DNA of 64,000 nt from Thraustochytrium sp. TN22 (Eukaryota > Sar > Bigyra > Thraustochytrida > Thraustochytriidae): the NCBI GenBank assembly GCA_013306675.1, contig JABLUY010000002.1, positions 434,001-498,000 of the forward strand, read 5' to 3'. A model generated the notes under the pieces. That model saw only the letters and a list, made by a program, of their open reading frames with translations. It searched no databases and was not told the DNA's origin. The position numbers and the translations under genes were made by a program. Of the stretch, positions 11,101 through 20,300 are shown piece by piece; position 1 is the stretch's first letter, and each line of letters opens with the position of its first letter.

Positions 11101-11327
11101 CATTCATTCGCGGTGGCGCGGTCTTCCTCAACGACCTGGCCACCATGGCGCTCATCTTTCTTCCCAAGGTCTATTTCACCCTCTTTGGAGTGCCAGAAAA
11201 CTCCATGAACACCAGTCCCGGCGTGTTGGACAACATGTGGAAGGATTCCAAGGCATACTCGAGCAAAATCAGGCCCAACGGCTTCTTAGGTTCCAGCCGC
11301 ATGAGCGAGATTTCCGACGTTGGCTGA
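8154..11327 (+). CDS. Receptor 2: four Cache-like modules, EGF-like knot, class C GPCR core
   Basis: The protein has 1057 residues from the ATG at 8154, chosen because a signal peptide follows directly (TAVAAFAALAVVSSLCTIAE). Layout matches receptor 1. Module openings are CSADFASPCAFGH, CPADVNRPCTIRN, CSAAYSEPCAIGN and CSSAYAAGCSEVN. The EGF-like knot runs from CPEHAYC to CACGFYY, and the class C core begins at about residue 747. The helix 2 entry reads VILRASQP and TM7 ends FLPKVYF. Module 2 has the clear sCache_2 signature GGGWVDYQW ... KPKVSFIVG ... LGSGFF. The cytoplasmic tail of about 50 residues (Ser-rich, ending SEISDVG) differs from the other copies. It shares a Gly-Glu-Asn insertion in module 4 with receptor 4. 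Single exon; same strand as its neighbours. Confidence 0.9.
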   Translation: MALRPMADTAVAAFAALAVVSSLCTIAEAQRPLRFVDSLAADALTPYAACSADFASPCAFGHVYRLVERLVVQLESETDTTQLLAAVDAQTYNAADGFGFAPFVLDLDTDGACVANGRDASFNGLSMFEIARDRLGVLTLQEALTEAVAEAAAANQHGWFLFSFTSQGRPDEPIGHLGYASAATTPSGRRLVVLSSLARRLLPRQDVEVCPADVNRPCTIRNARSFVGAALMYAISAASEADVRELWRKMTYPEDSTFQDGSWYVFAEEKSPKNHFVAHRQPNYINTSLSSILENGPQVEDDIADAIARGGGWVDYQWQPDLAVTAKPKVSFIVGVQFGDSLFSLGSGFFHTRDAAEAAALCAACSAAYSEPCAIGNALALSAHAEVELLTDITAYDAFDRLTAQEDFVISGGFGVLLVDYVSEIVQADSLEPSVVNASLAVALSTRGIRATEVDAVHATLMAVADRGGGWARLGSGDGDADFAAYVKKISRHGSAYYLLTGYHDRRAPTDPACSSAYAAGCSEVNARALVGEIVTALQLATDPADVLNAINDGENQTYVVSPDFYGIVLDEELNLLAYGDAASRGTWNMSAVQPFTSFLQQELLITSVRDSDLQTRLPAAALHISGGTIRVAWQSPISSVVDQADRIIFAQAAKRPLANGEETTFYVLSIFADAPAPPLCSQGCPEHAYCTSDQEDADGEAPVRCACGFYYLESFASVESSECDASFSRTDVMSCVLDEDKAHIWQVKLILRVLGSTNMVVALVCAVWTMYMRNHVILRASQPWILVLVPVGVMVSSLTIFAMTIDDEVGRAAGPDGANNRANLACVLQPFFYGVGFSVSYSSLIVKLRRVVKIITMTYRKRKMHDVSLLGAYANLAGLVSFECILILLGGSFSPLRFTRPEENPMGGTCRGENSTPFLVLLASYHLALLLYGAHLSYRCRLMNGVFAETKYLSLAMMSNLQILMLAIPVVALTADNTDTTTFIRGGAVFLNDLATMALIFLPKVYFTLFGVPENSMNTSPGVLDNMWKDSKAYSSKIRPNGFLGSSRMSEISDVG

Positions 11328-12013
11328 GACGCAGAGGATCTGTTGTGAACCTATTGATCAACATCTGAATTTCAAATTTTCATTCCGCGCCGGCGCTCCT
11401 TCGTGACACTGCTGCTCAGGCGACGGTGAGCGTTCTCCCGTTGCTGCGGCGTGGAGGCGCGCGATACGCTTTCCGGCGGCTGGGCGAGGGCGGGGGGCGG
11501 ACTCGCGTTCAAGCTTTGTAGGTGGGACCACTGTGCGAGACAGGTTGCATCACAGTGCGATTGTCGGGCCCTACGTGGCTTGCTCAGCGCTTCGCGTGAC
11601 ACTGACGCCGCCGCACTGCAATGCCATGACGTGTGGCTACTATGGCATTCTCAGGATGCAGCATCACTACCTACCCTCCGATTCCAGTGCCGTTTGATGA
11701 TAAAATGGCTCGTGGCACGGTCCCTGACTCCCTGCACTGTGGCATGACACTGTGTGCCTCGTCACGCCTCGAGCGAGTGGAACGGACCGCAACGGAACCC
11801 TTGGAAGCCAGCAAGCTAGCCCGGTGCGATCAGCCAGACGATCAGTTCTGTCACCATTATCGTGAGGCGCCGCGAGGCGCGCGCGCGCGCGCGCGTCGCA
11901 CGACGCGAGCGTGCGCTTCCGCTTGCTCTTGCCTGTGAACGGAGCCAGCGCGCGTGCCTTTCGCCACGCTTCGCTGTGCGACGCGGTGCGGTGCGGTCAA
12001 TGCGCCAGCCGTG
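11328..12013. other. Spacer between receptors 2 and 3
   Basis: No gene is supported in this 686-bp gap. It contains an alternating GC run of 19 bp at 11877-11895 that could adopt Z-DNA, about 120 bp before the receptor 3 start. An upstream in-frame ATG at 11954 would lengthen receptor 3 by 20 residues. Confidence 0.5.
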
Positions 12014-15000
12014 ATGATGCAGGCAGCGAAGTCATGCTTACTGCTGTGGACTACGCTCTTGTTGAGTGCGCTGTACATGGACAAGGCGCAGGCGCAGCGC
12101 CCGAGACGCTTCGTGGACTCGCTCTCCGACGACGCGATCACGCCCTTTCCGGGCTGCTCTGCAGATTTTGCCACGCCCTGCTCGTTCAACCACGTCTATC
12201 GCGTCGTCGAGAGGCTCAGCCTAGTGCTCGAGACGAATGCGGATACCGAAGCCGTTCTCGCAGCAGTGGACGCCCAGGCGCACAACGCGGCGGACAGCAT
12301 TGGCTTCATTCCCTTCGTGCTGGATTTGGACAATGGAGGCATTTGCGCGGCGAACGGCCGCGATGTGAACTACAATGGGCTCTCGCTCTACGAGATCGCC
12401 CAGGTCAAGCTTGGTGTCCCCATGTTGCAAGAGAGCCTCACAGAGATTATCGTTGTAGCTAGTGCCTCGAACCAGCACGGGTGGTTCAAATTCGCCTTCA
12501 CGTCCTTTGGCCGGCCGGAGGAGCCCATCGGACACCAGGGCTATGCGCGCGAGGTCCTCACGCCAGGTGGGCGCCACCTCGTGGTGGTTGCGAGCTTCGC
12601 TCGACGACTGTTGCCTCGCATGGACGTCACCCATTGCCCGGCCTCCGTGAACAGGCAGTGCACGATCCGCAACACGCGCTCCTTCGTTGGTGCGGCGCTC
12701 ATGCATGCGATGGACGCTGCCGACCTCGCGGATTTGCGCAAAGTATGGACTGACATTACCTACAATGCCCTGAACGGTGACGACACCTTCACTGCAGGGG
12801 CATGGTACGTCTTCGTGGACCAGGTGCAGCCCTATGTGCACAACGTGGCACACCCTAGGCCGCACCTGATCAATTCAAGCGTCTTTGACATTCTTCCCGA
12901 CGGCGGAGCCCAGGATGAGTTTGACATTGCGTTCGCTCAAGGAGGGGGCTGGGCAAGCTATCAGTGGCAGGTGAACCCGGCTGTCCCGGTCGAGCCCAAG
13001 ATCACGTATGTGGTCGGCTTTGAGTTCGACTCGACGCCTTTCTACATTGGGGTCGGCTTTTTCCACAACCGCGATCCTGCCATGACGGCAGCCCTGTGCG
13101 CGTCTTGCTCTGAGGCGTACAGTGAACCGTGCGCGATCGGAAATTCGCTCTCCCTGAGCGCTCACGCGGAGGTTGAGATGCTCACGAATATCCAAGCGCA
13201 CGTCGCCTTCGCTAAACTCACCGAACACGAGGACTTTGTCATGCCGGGCGGCTTTGGCGTGCTTCTCGTCGACTATTTCGACAGTACTGTCAGGGCCGAC
13301 AGCCTCTATCCTTTGGCGGTCAACGCCTCGCTCTCAGCCGCGCTTCTCGCGCGACAAATTAGCGCCGCGGACGAGGCCGCGGTGCACTCCATGCTCGTGG
13401 CCAAGGCGAGCGGCGGCGGAGGCTGGACGCGACTACCTGGCGAGAACGACGGAGATGAATTTGCCGGCTTCGTGCGGGAGGTTGCAAAGTACGGGAGGCA
13501 GTATTATTTGCTGACAGGCTACCGTGTGCGGCGCGCGCCGACGGACCCATTTTGCTCCTCGGCGTTTTCAGCGCCATGCTCCGAGGTCAATGCCCGAGCC
13601 GTAGTGGGCGAGATCGCGACGGCCCTGCAGCTGGCTGACGATCCGACAAGCGTCCTCCAAAGCGTCAACGCAGGCGGGTTTGCTGTCTCTGACTTCTCTG
13701 GCATCGTTCTGGACCAGGACTTTGGCCTCCTCGCGTACGGCGATGCAACAAGCAGGGGCACGTGGAACATGAGCCTCGTTCAGCCCTTCCTGAGCTTTCT
13801 GCATCATCAACTGCTCGTGACAAACGTGGGCCAGCCCGAGCTCGAACTCCTGCAGGCAGCCGCCCTCAGCGTCGGAGGCGACTACCTCCGAATCTCTTGG
13901 CACGAGATGCAAGGCGCTCCCAGAAGTACCTCAGACAGCAAATCTGGCAGGCCGAGCGCACGAATGGGCTTTGCGCTGGCGGCGAAGCGCGAGACGCCGT
14001 CTGGCGAAGACGAGACGTACTACGTGCTGTCTCTCTTCGTCGACGCCCCGGCGCCGCCCCTGTGCTCCTCGGGTTGTCCCGAAAACGCCCATTGCACCGG
14101 GGATCGCTGTTTGTGCGGCTTCTACTACCAGCCTGTCTTCACGCTCGTGGGCCCGGCCGAGACTTGTCAAGATGCGGCCACGCGCGCGACGACAATGTTG
14201 TGTGAGCTGGACATGGACCGCGCCGGAGGGCGGAAAATCAAGCGACTCCTGAATGCCCTTGCGACCATCAATATCACTTTCGCGCTCATTTGCGTTGCAT
14301 GGACCTTCATTATGCGACGCGATGTGATCGTGAAGGCCTCTCAGCCAGCACTCCTTGTGCTGGTCGGCGTTGGCACAATCGTCTCCTCCACGACGCTGTA
14401 TGCCATGGGTGTCGATGATGAGATCGGACCACAAGCTGGGCCCACAGGAGCGAATGGGCGGGCAAATTTCGCCTGCAAAATGCAACCAATCCTCTATGGA
14501 CTTGGCTTCGCAATCACCTATTGCTCGCTCATTGTCAAGCTGCGACGAATTGACACGATATTCTCGCAGGCGTCGGAGAAAGGTGCAGGTCGCAAGGTCT
14601 CTACGCGCGACACATTTGTGACGCTCGGCCTTCTTCTCTCGGTCGAAGTCATCATCATGAGTATCGGAGAGACCCTCTCGCCGTTCTCCTTCGTGCGAGC
14701 GGCAGAGGATCCCCTCAACGGGGGATGCCGCTCGGAAACGTCCACACCTTTCCTTGTCCTCCTAGGTTCCTATCATTTGGCGCTGCTCCTGTACGGTGCG
14801 TACATCAGCTATCGCTGCCGCAAGGTGAACGGTGTCTTCGCTGAGAGCAAGTACCTCAGCCTTGCCATGGTTGGCAATCTTCAAGTGCTGCTTCTCGCGG
14901 TCCCTGTCATCCTGCTGACAGCTTCGGACGCCTCGACCTCTGTGTTCATCCGCGGCAGTGCCATCTTCCTTAATGACTTTGGCACCACTGCGCTGATCTT

Positions 15001-15262
15001 CATACCCAAGGTCTACTTTACCATCTTTGGCCCGCCCGAATCGTCCGGCGCCGAGGCCTTTCTGCTCCAGCAGAAGTGGCAGGGCACTCGAAAGGGGTCT
15101 CGCATGCTCAGCGACCGCCCCTTGTCTACACGCGCCAGCTCTCAGTGCCTGCAGAGCAGCAAGGGATTTGCAACTGTCCCTGCGGTGAAGGTGCTTGACT
15201 TCAAGACAATCGTTTCCAGTGGCGGTACACTGCAGGCTGACAGGGACGGTGCAGGAGAATAA
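12014..15262 (+). CDS. Receptor 3: four Cache-like modules, EGF-like knot, class C GPCR core
   Basis: The protein has 1082 residues from the ATG at 12014, the one directly before a signal peptide (SCLLLWTTLLLSALYMDKAQ). Module openings are CSADFATPCSFNH, CPASVNRQCTIRN, CSEAYSEPCAIGN and CSSAFSAPCSEVN. The EGF-like knot is the shortest of the four (CPENAHC to CLCGFYY). The class C core carries VIVKASQP, NGVFAESKY and FIPKVYF. Its N-terminal module is closest to receptor 2, whereas the helix 1-2 region is closest to receptor 1, a sign of recombination within the array. The cytoplasmic tail is the longest (about 80 residues) and begins with the PPESSG motif shared with receptor 4. Single exon. 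Confidence 0.9.
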   Translation: MMQAAKSCLLLWTTLLLSALYMDKAQAQRPRRFVDSLSDDAITPFPGCSADFATPCSFNHVYRVVERLSLVLETNADTEAVLAAVDAQAHNAADSIGFIPFVLDLDNGGICAANGRDVNYNGLSLYEIAQVKLGVPMLQESLTEIIVVASASNQHGWFKFAFTSFGRPEEPIGHQGYAREVLTPGGRHLVVVASFARRLLPRMDVTHCPASVNRQCTIRNTRSFVGAALMHAMDAADLADLRKVWTDITYNALNGDDTFTAGAWYVFVDQVQPYVHNVAHPRPHLINSSVFDILPDGGAQDEFDIAFAQGGGWASYQWQVNPAVPVEPKITYVVGFEFDSTPFYIGVGFFHNRDPAMTAALCASCSEAYSEPCAIGNSLSLSAHAEVEMLTNIQAHVAFAKLTEHEDFVMPGGFGVLLVDYFDSTVRADSLYPLAVNASLSAALLARQISAADEAAVHSMLVAKASGGGGWTRLPGENDGDEFAGFVREVAKYGRQYYLLTGYRVRRAPTDPFCSSAFSAPCSEVNARAVVGEIATALQLADDPTSVLQSVNAGGFAVSDFSGIVLDQDFGLLAYGDATSRGTWNMSLVQPFLSFLHHQLLVTNVGQPELELLQAAALSVGGDYLRISWHEMQGAPRSTSDSKSGRPSARMGFALAAKRETPSGEDETYYVLSLFVDAPAPPLCSSGCPENAHCTGDRCLCGFYYQPVFTLVGPAETCQDAATRATTMLCELDMDRAGGRKIKRLLNALATINITFALICVAWTFIMRRDVIVKASQPALLVLVGVGTIVSSTTLYAMGVDDEIGPQAGPTGANGRANFACKMQPILYGLGFAITYCSLIVKLRRIDTIFSQASEKGAGRKVSTRDTFVTLGLLLSVEVIIMSIGETLSPFSFVRAAEDPLNGGCRSETSTPFLVLLGSYHLALLLYGAYISYRCRKVNGVFAESKYLSLAMVGNLQVLLLAVPVILLTASDASTSVFIRGSAIFLNDFGTTALIFIPKVYFTIFGPPESSGAEAFLLQQKWQGTRKGSRMLSDRPLSTRASSQCLQSSKGFATVPAVKVLDFKTIVSSGGTLQADRDGAGE

Positions 15263-17308
15263 CGAGCAGCCGGTGACATAGCCTCTACATGTACTTTAAT
15301 CAAGACGAAAGGTGTCTCTGCTTGCTGCGTTGAGCTGCGATGGGCTGACTGCAAGCACCGCAGCGTTCCTTTAGGGCCAGCCTTGCTTGCGCAGAGAGCC
15401 CTTGTTGCGCAGACTGCCTCAAGGCAAGCGATTCGAACTCGAAAGGGTGGGCGGAGCTCGCTCATGTGGACGGTGGCGTTCACGCACAGTCGCAGTCTGA
15501 AGGGCACTGGTGTGTCGTTCCGCGGCTAGAGGCTGTGGCGGAGGTGCAGCATCGTGGCTTGTCTGCGGCAGAGCGAGCAGACTCGACAGCGCTCGGAGGG
15601 CTGCAAGGAGGGCGGCTGTGGGCGGATGAGAACAACGGGAATTAGTTTCTCGGCCAACGAACTGGGCGCTCACCCGTCAAAGTCGGTTGGCATTTAATTT
15701 AGCTTTCCTTCCTTTTTTTGGCGCCCGCGACCTCCCTGCCTGCCGGCGTGCTCGACCTCTCTGCTAAATTATGACTCACACTCAGGGCCGCCTCTTTTCC
15801 CCTTTCTCAAACACGACCGTCTGATGATAGCCTCGCGCTAATCCGCGCTCGGACCGCGCTCGACCGCGCTCCGACCGACCGTGCTCCACCCGCCTGGCAG
15901 ACGAACCTGAGCCTGTAGCGCACTCACTCACTCATGTCATGTCAGTCGCTGAGCCACGATTTCACCTTGTCTTCAAGTCAAGTCCCATCGCCGCCACGGG
16001 CGAGAAACGGGTCGTGGGTGCTGTCGTTTCGCGCGGTCCCGCTCGGCGCAGGACCGCCGCTCTGTGCGACGACCCGCGCAAGTTCGCTCGGCGTGGACCA
16101 AGTAAAGTGGCCGGCCAAGCCGCCGTTTTCCAGCTTCGACGACGGGTTCATGCCGGCGATGCGAAATTCACCCTCACTGGGAAGAAGTTCCGCCGGGCCG
16201 ACTCGAACGCCCCTGTCCGTGCCAACGAGTCTTTCCTTGAAGATACCGTTGCGCGCAGTCACGGTCACTGTCCGTGACTCATGGATGCGGGCATCACCTA
16301 GCAGTAAGTTCGCCGGCGAACAGCGATAGCCGCGTTCACAGTGACTGCGTCAAGGGGAGGGGGAAAAGAAAGAGTGCCGCGCCTCGGCCGAGGCTCGGCC
16401 GCGGCGCACGGCACGACCTCCGCTCCCGGCGCTGCGCTGCCGGAGTTGGAAGGCGGGCAGACGAAGCAACCCTGCCCCGGCTGCCCGTTCACCAAGCCTC
16501 TGGGCCTCGTGGGTACCTGGGTACCGGGCACCACCTGGATGTACGCAGCCCTGGCGCCGGTGGCGCCATGGGCGTCTACAGCAAGTCGAGTAGCTTTTCG
16601 CGATGCAGTGCTGGCCGTCGCACACGTCAGCCCAACCCACCGGAGCGGCGGCGGCGGCGGCGGCGCAGTCTAGTGGCGCTCGATCGCTCGATCGCTGGCT
16701 GGAAGTTCTCGCAAAAAGCAGCGGCCGCCTGTTCGCGGGCCATGGCGCGGAGACCGGGCGCGGAGACCGCCCGCACCGCGAATTATCGTCCTACGAGGAC
16801 CCGACAGTTGTACTTGGCAAGAAGCGGTTCGGCGAGCCTCCAGCTTGGGTCGGGCGAACCAGTGCGCCTCCAGCACGGCACGAGCGATCGAGCCTCGCGT
16901 CGCCAAGACACCGCGTCGCAGACCAATAGCAAGAAGCTCAACCTCGAGTTAGACGAAGCGGTAACGGACGCCCTGCGGCGCGCTTGAGCTTTGCTAGCTC
17001 GCGAGCTTGCCTACTAGCGACCAGAAGAGATGCGATGTCTGGTCTACAGACGACATGGCCGAAGCGCAGGCGCACAGTTTGAGCAGGCGCACAGTTTGAG
17101 CCGCTCCGCGAGCCTGCGCTGGACAGTCTCGCCAGAAGGTCCCGAAACGGCTCATCACATGCAAGAGGACTCGGAGCCACGCCACAGCATTTCGGGAGAG
17201 CCGAGCAGCTCTCCATCAAGACTTTGGAGGGAGCGCGTTTTTCCGGCTCGCCAGAACCCTCTGGAGAGAGCATTGGCGGCATCTCTCGGGTCTTGGGCAG
17301 ACGCGCGC
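15263..17308. other. Two-kilobase spacer before receptor 4
   Basis: This is the longest gap in the receptor cluster. Frames here are Arg/Ser/Pro-rich and unrecognised, and I found no remnant of a fifth receptor by eye. A 17-bp motif (AGGCGCACAGTTTGAGC) occurs twice in tandem at about 17067-17100. An open frame runs into receptor 4 from 17030, but its first 93 residues lack any signal sequence and look like translated leader. Confidence 0.5.
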
Positions 17309-20300
17309 ATGCTCACACGTAGTCGCCTGAGGATGGTTCAGGTGTCGCGCGGCCTGCAGCTCCTGGCTGTCGTGGTTGCCCTCCTGGGCATTCTGCCCTC
17401 GGCCGCAGGCTCTCGTCCAGTGCGCTTCTTCGACGGCGGCGAGACGCCGGTCTTCCCGGCGTGTTCGGCTAGCTACGCGACACCCTGCGCCTTCAATAAT
17501 GTCTACCGCACTGTGGAGACGCTCAGCGCAACGATTGAGGCAACGACAGCGGCGGACATGAACGCTTTGCTGGCGAGTACGACAGCGAAAACCTACAACG
17601 TGCAAGACGGCTTTTACTTCGCGCCCTTCGTTCTTGATTCAAGCTCACAGACCATACTTGCCAACGGGCGCTCCAGTGACCTGAATGGCATGACCATGGA
17701 GGCTGCGGCCGTGGAGATCGGCGCGCTGAGCAACCAGGATGGCCTCAGCACAGAGATCGCGGCCGCTGCGGACGCGAGCGCCGACGGCTGGTTTCGCTTC
17801 GTCTTCATCTCGGAGGACTACCCGGGTGAGCCGCGCACCTTCATCGGCTACGCTCGGACGGCCAGCGACGCAGACAGCGCCGCGGACTATATCGTGCTCT
17901 GCGCACTCGCGCATCGCTCGCTGAGCCGGATGGACATTGACGCGTGCCCGACCAGCCTGAACCGCCGCTGCAACATCCGCAACGTGCGCAGCATTGTCGG
18001 CAACGTCTTGTCCGCTGCAATGCTTGCTAGTAACGAGGCCGAGCTTCGCGATGTTTGGTCGGCGGTAACCTACCCAGTGGACACATCCTTTCGTGATGGC
18101 AGCTGGTACACCTTTGTCTTCGCCATGGATGAGGCCCCGGAGGACCGCAACTGCTACGGCCACACACGCAGTGACTGGATTGGCATGACCTTGCACGAGA
18201 TCTCGGAAACCTTCGTCTCGGTGGAGCAGCAAAATGGCACGACGCTGCACTTCAACTTCGTCGACGCCGCCGTGGCAGGCGGTGGCTGGGCTCGCTACAG
18301 CTGGAAAGCCAATCCCGATATTCCGGCCCAGGAGAAGGTCAGCTACGTCACCGGGGTCCGCAGGTTCGGCAAAGACTACTTTTTCGGCGTGGGCTTCAAC
18401 CACATCCGCGATGACCCGGAGGAGAGCGCACTGTGCTCTACATGCACCGCCGCGAGCAGCGCGCCCTGCGCGATCGGCAATGCACTTTCACTCAGCGCTC
18501 ATGCAGAGGTTGAGCTTCTGACAGACATCGCCGCGGAGATCGTCTTCCCGCGCCTCACGTCGCGGGACGATTTCCAAATGGAGGGCGGCTTTGGCATACT
18601 TCTGGTGGATTACGCAGATCTCATGGTCAAAGCGGACAGTGTGTTGACCACCACTGTCGGCAACACCCTGGGAACGGCGCTCGGAGCGCGCCACATTCTT
18701 GCCACCTCGGAAAACACGATACACGAGTTGCTCAAGGACAAGGCCGACCATGGCGGCGGCTGGATCCGCCTGCCCGGGGCGGAAGGCTACGCGGACTATG
18801 CCGCCTTCGTCAACAAGATCTCAAAGTATGATCAGGAGTACTACCTGGTCAATGGCTATCGGGCAGAACGCGCGGCCAGTGTCGCGGCGTGTTCTGCCGA
18901 GTACTCTGCGCCCTGCTCGGAAACCAACGCCGAGGCGCTCATTGGCGACATCGTGACGGCCATCCAGCTCGCCGATGACATCCAGGACGTGCTCGACGAT
19001 ATCAACCAAGGTGAGAACTCGAGTCTCTTCATCCAGCCCAACTTTTACGGCATCGTCCTTGACCAGAACTTCAACCTCCTCGCCTTGGGTGATGTGGAGG
19101 CGCGCAGCACGTGGAACATCTCGACGCCAGAGCCTTACACGCAATTTGTACAGCAGGTGCAGGGCGTATCGACGCTGGGCAATGAGTTCACTGAAGACCT
19201 CCGTCTCGCCGCGCTCGGGGTGGGTGGCGGCTCCCTCAAACTCATTTGGAATAGTGCGCAGGGTGCCAACGAGGATCGCATCGTATATGCGCAGTCCGCC
19301 AAGCGCATCTCGGAGAACGGCGACGACCTCACCTACTACGTGATGACCATGTTCACGGACGCCCCGGCCCCACCTCTCTGCGCAGACGGCTGTCCCGAGA
19401 ACTCCTTCTGCATCGCCACCGATGATGGCCTGCCAGACCGCTGCACGTGCGGCTTCTACTACGAGGCGATCTTCACAGACGACGATGATGCGAACACGTG
19501 TGCGACGACGGAGACACGCGCCAAAGTGATGACGTGCGGTGTCGACGCGGCCAAGTCACACATCCAGAGTGTCAAAGGCATCTCCTATGCGCTCGGGAGC
19601 ATCAACTGCATCTTTGCCGCTGCTTGCATCGTCTGGACACTCATCATGCGTCGCCACATGATTGTGCGAGCTTCGCAGCCGCAGCTCCTCGTGCTCGTCG
19701 GCGTTGGCACCATCGTCTCCTCTGTCACCATCTTCATTATGGCCATCGACGACGATGTCGGCCCGCCGGCTGGTGACGGAATCAACGAGCGCGCTAACTG
19801 GGCCTGCATGGTACAGCCCTGGTTTTATGGTGTCGGCTTCGCCATCACGTACTGCTCCATGATTGTCAAGCTGCGTCGCGTCGCCAAGGTTTTTCGTAGC
19901 GCTGCGAACCTCAAGAAGGCCAAGGGCGTCTCCCTCAAGGTGACCATGGCGTGGCTCGTGGTTCTCGTCTCAATTGAGCTCTTCGTCCTGGCCATCTGGA
20001 CCATCAGCGACCCGCTCATCTTTGTGCGCCCGGAAGACTCGCCGCTGAATGGGTCCTGCCAGTCGGCCTCCTCGCGCAACTTCATCACCATCGTTGCCCT
20101 CTACCACCTCAGCCTCCTAATCTACGGCGCCTTTCTCAGCTACAAGCTGCGCAAGATGAACGGTGTCTTCGCGGAGACCAAGTATCTCAGTCTTGCCATG
20201 CTTGGCAACCTGCAGGTGCTCCTCCTCGCGCTGCCCGTCATTGTGCTCACCGCCGACGACGCCGAGACCTCCATGTTCATTCGCAGCATCGCCATCTTCC

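Noticed and set aside
5320-13170. Receptor ectodomains considered as Venus flytrap domains, usual for class C GPCRs
   Set aside because: The repeated ~160-residue modules with GGGW...GxY endings do not resemble a bilobed periplasmic-binding fold, which would be one ~400-residue domain.
15430-15440. GATTCGAACTC, the complement of a tRNA T-loop
   Set aside because: Flanking bases do not form a T-stem, acceptor stem or anticodon arm on the minus strand.
16274-16987. Plus-strand frame of 237 codons upstream of receptor 4
   Set aside because: Arg/Ser-rich, no motif, no homology recognised; probably leader or spacer.
17030-17308. 93-codon extension of receptor 4
   Set aside because: It would bury the signal peptide and has no counterpart in the other receptors.
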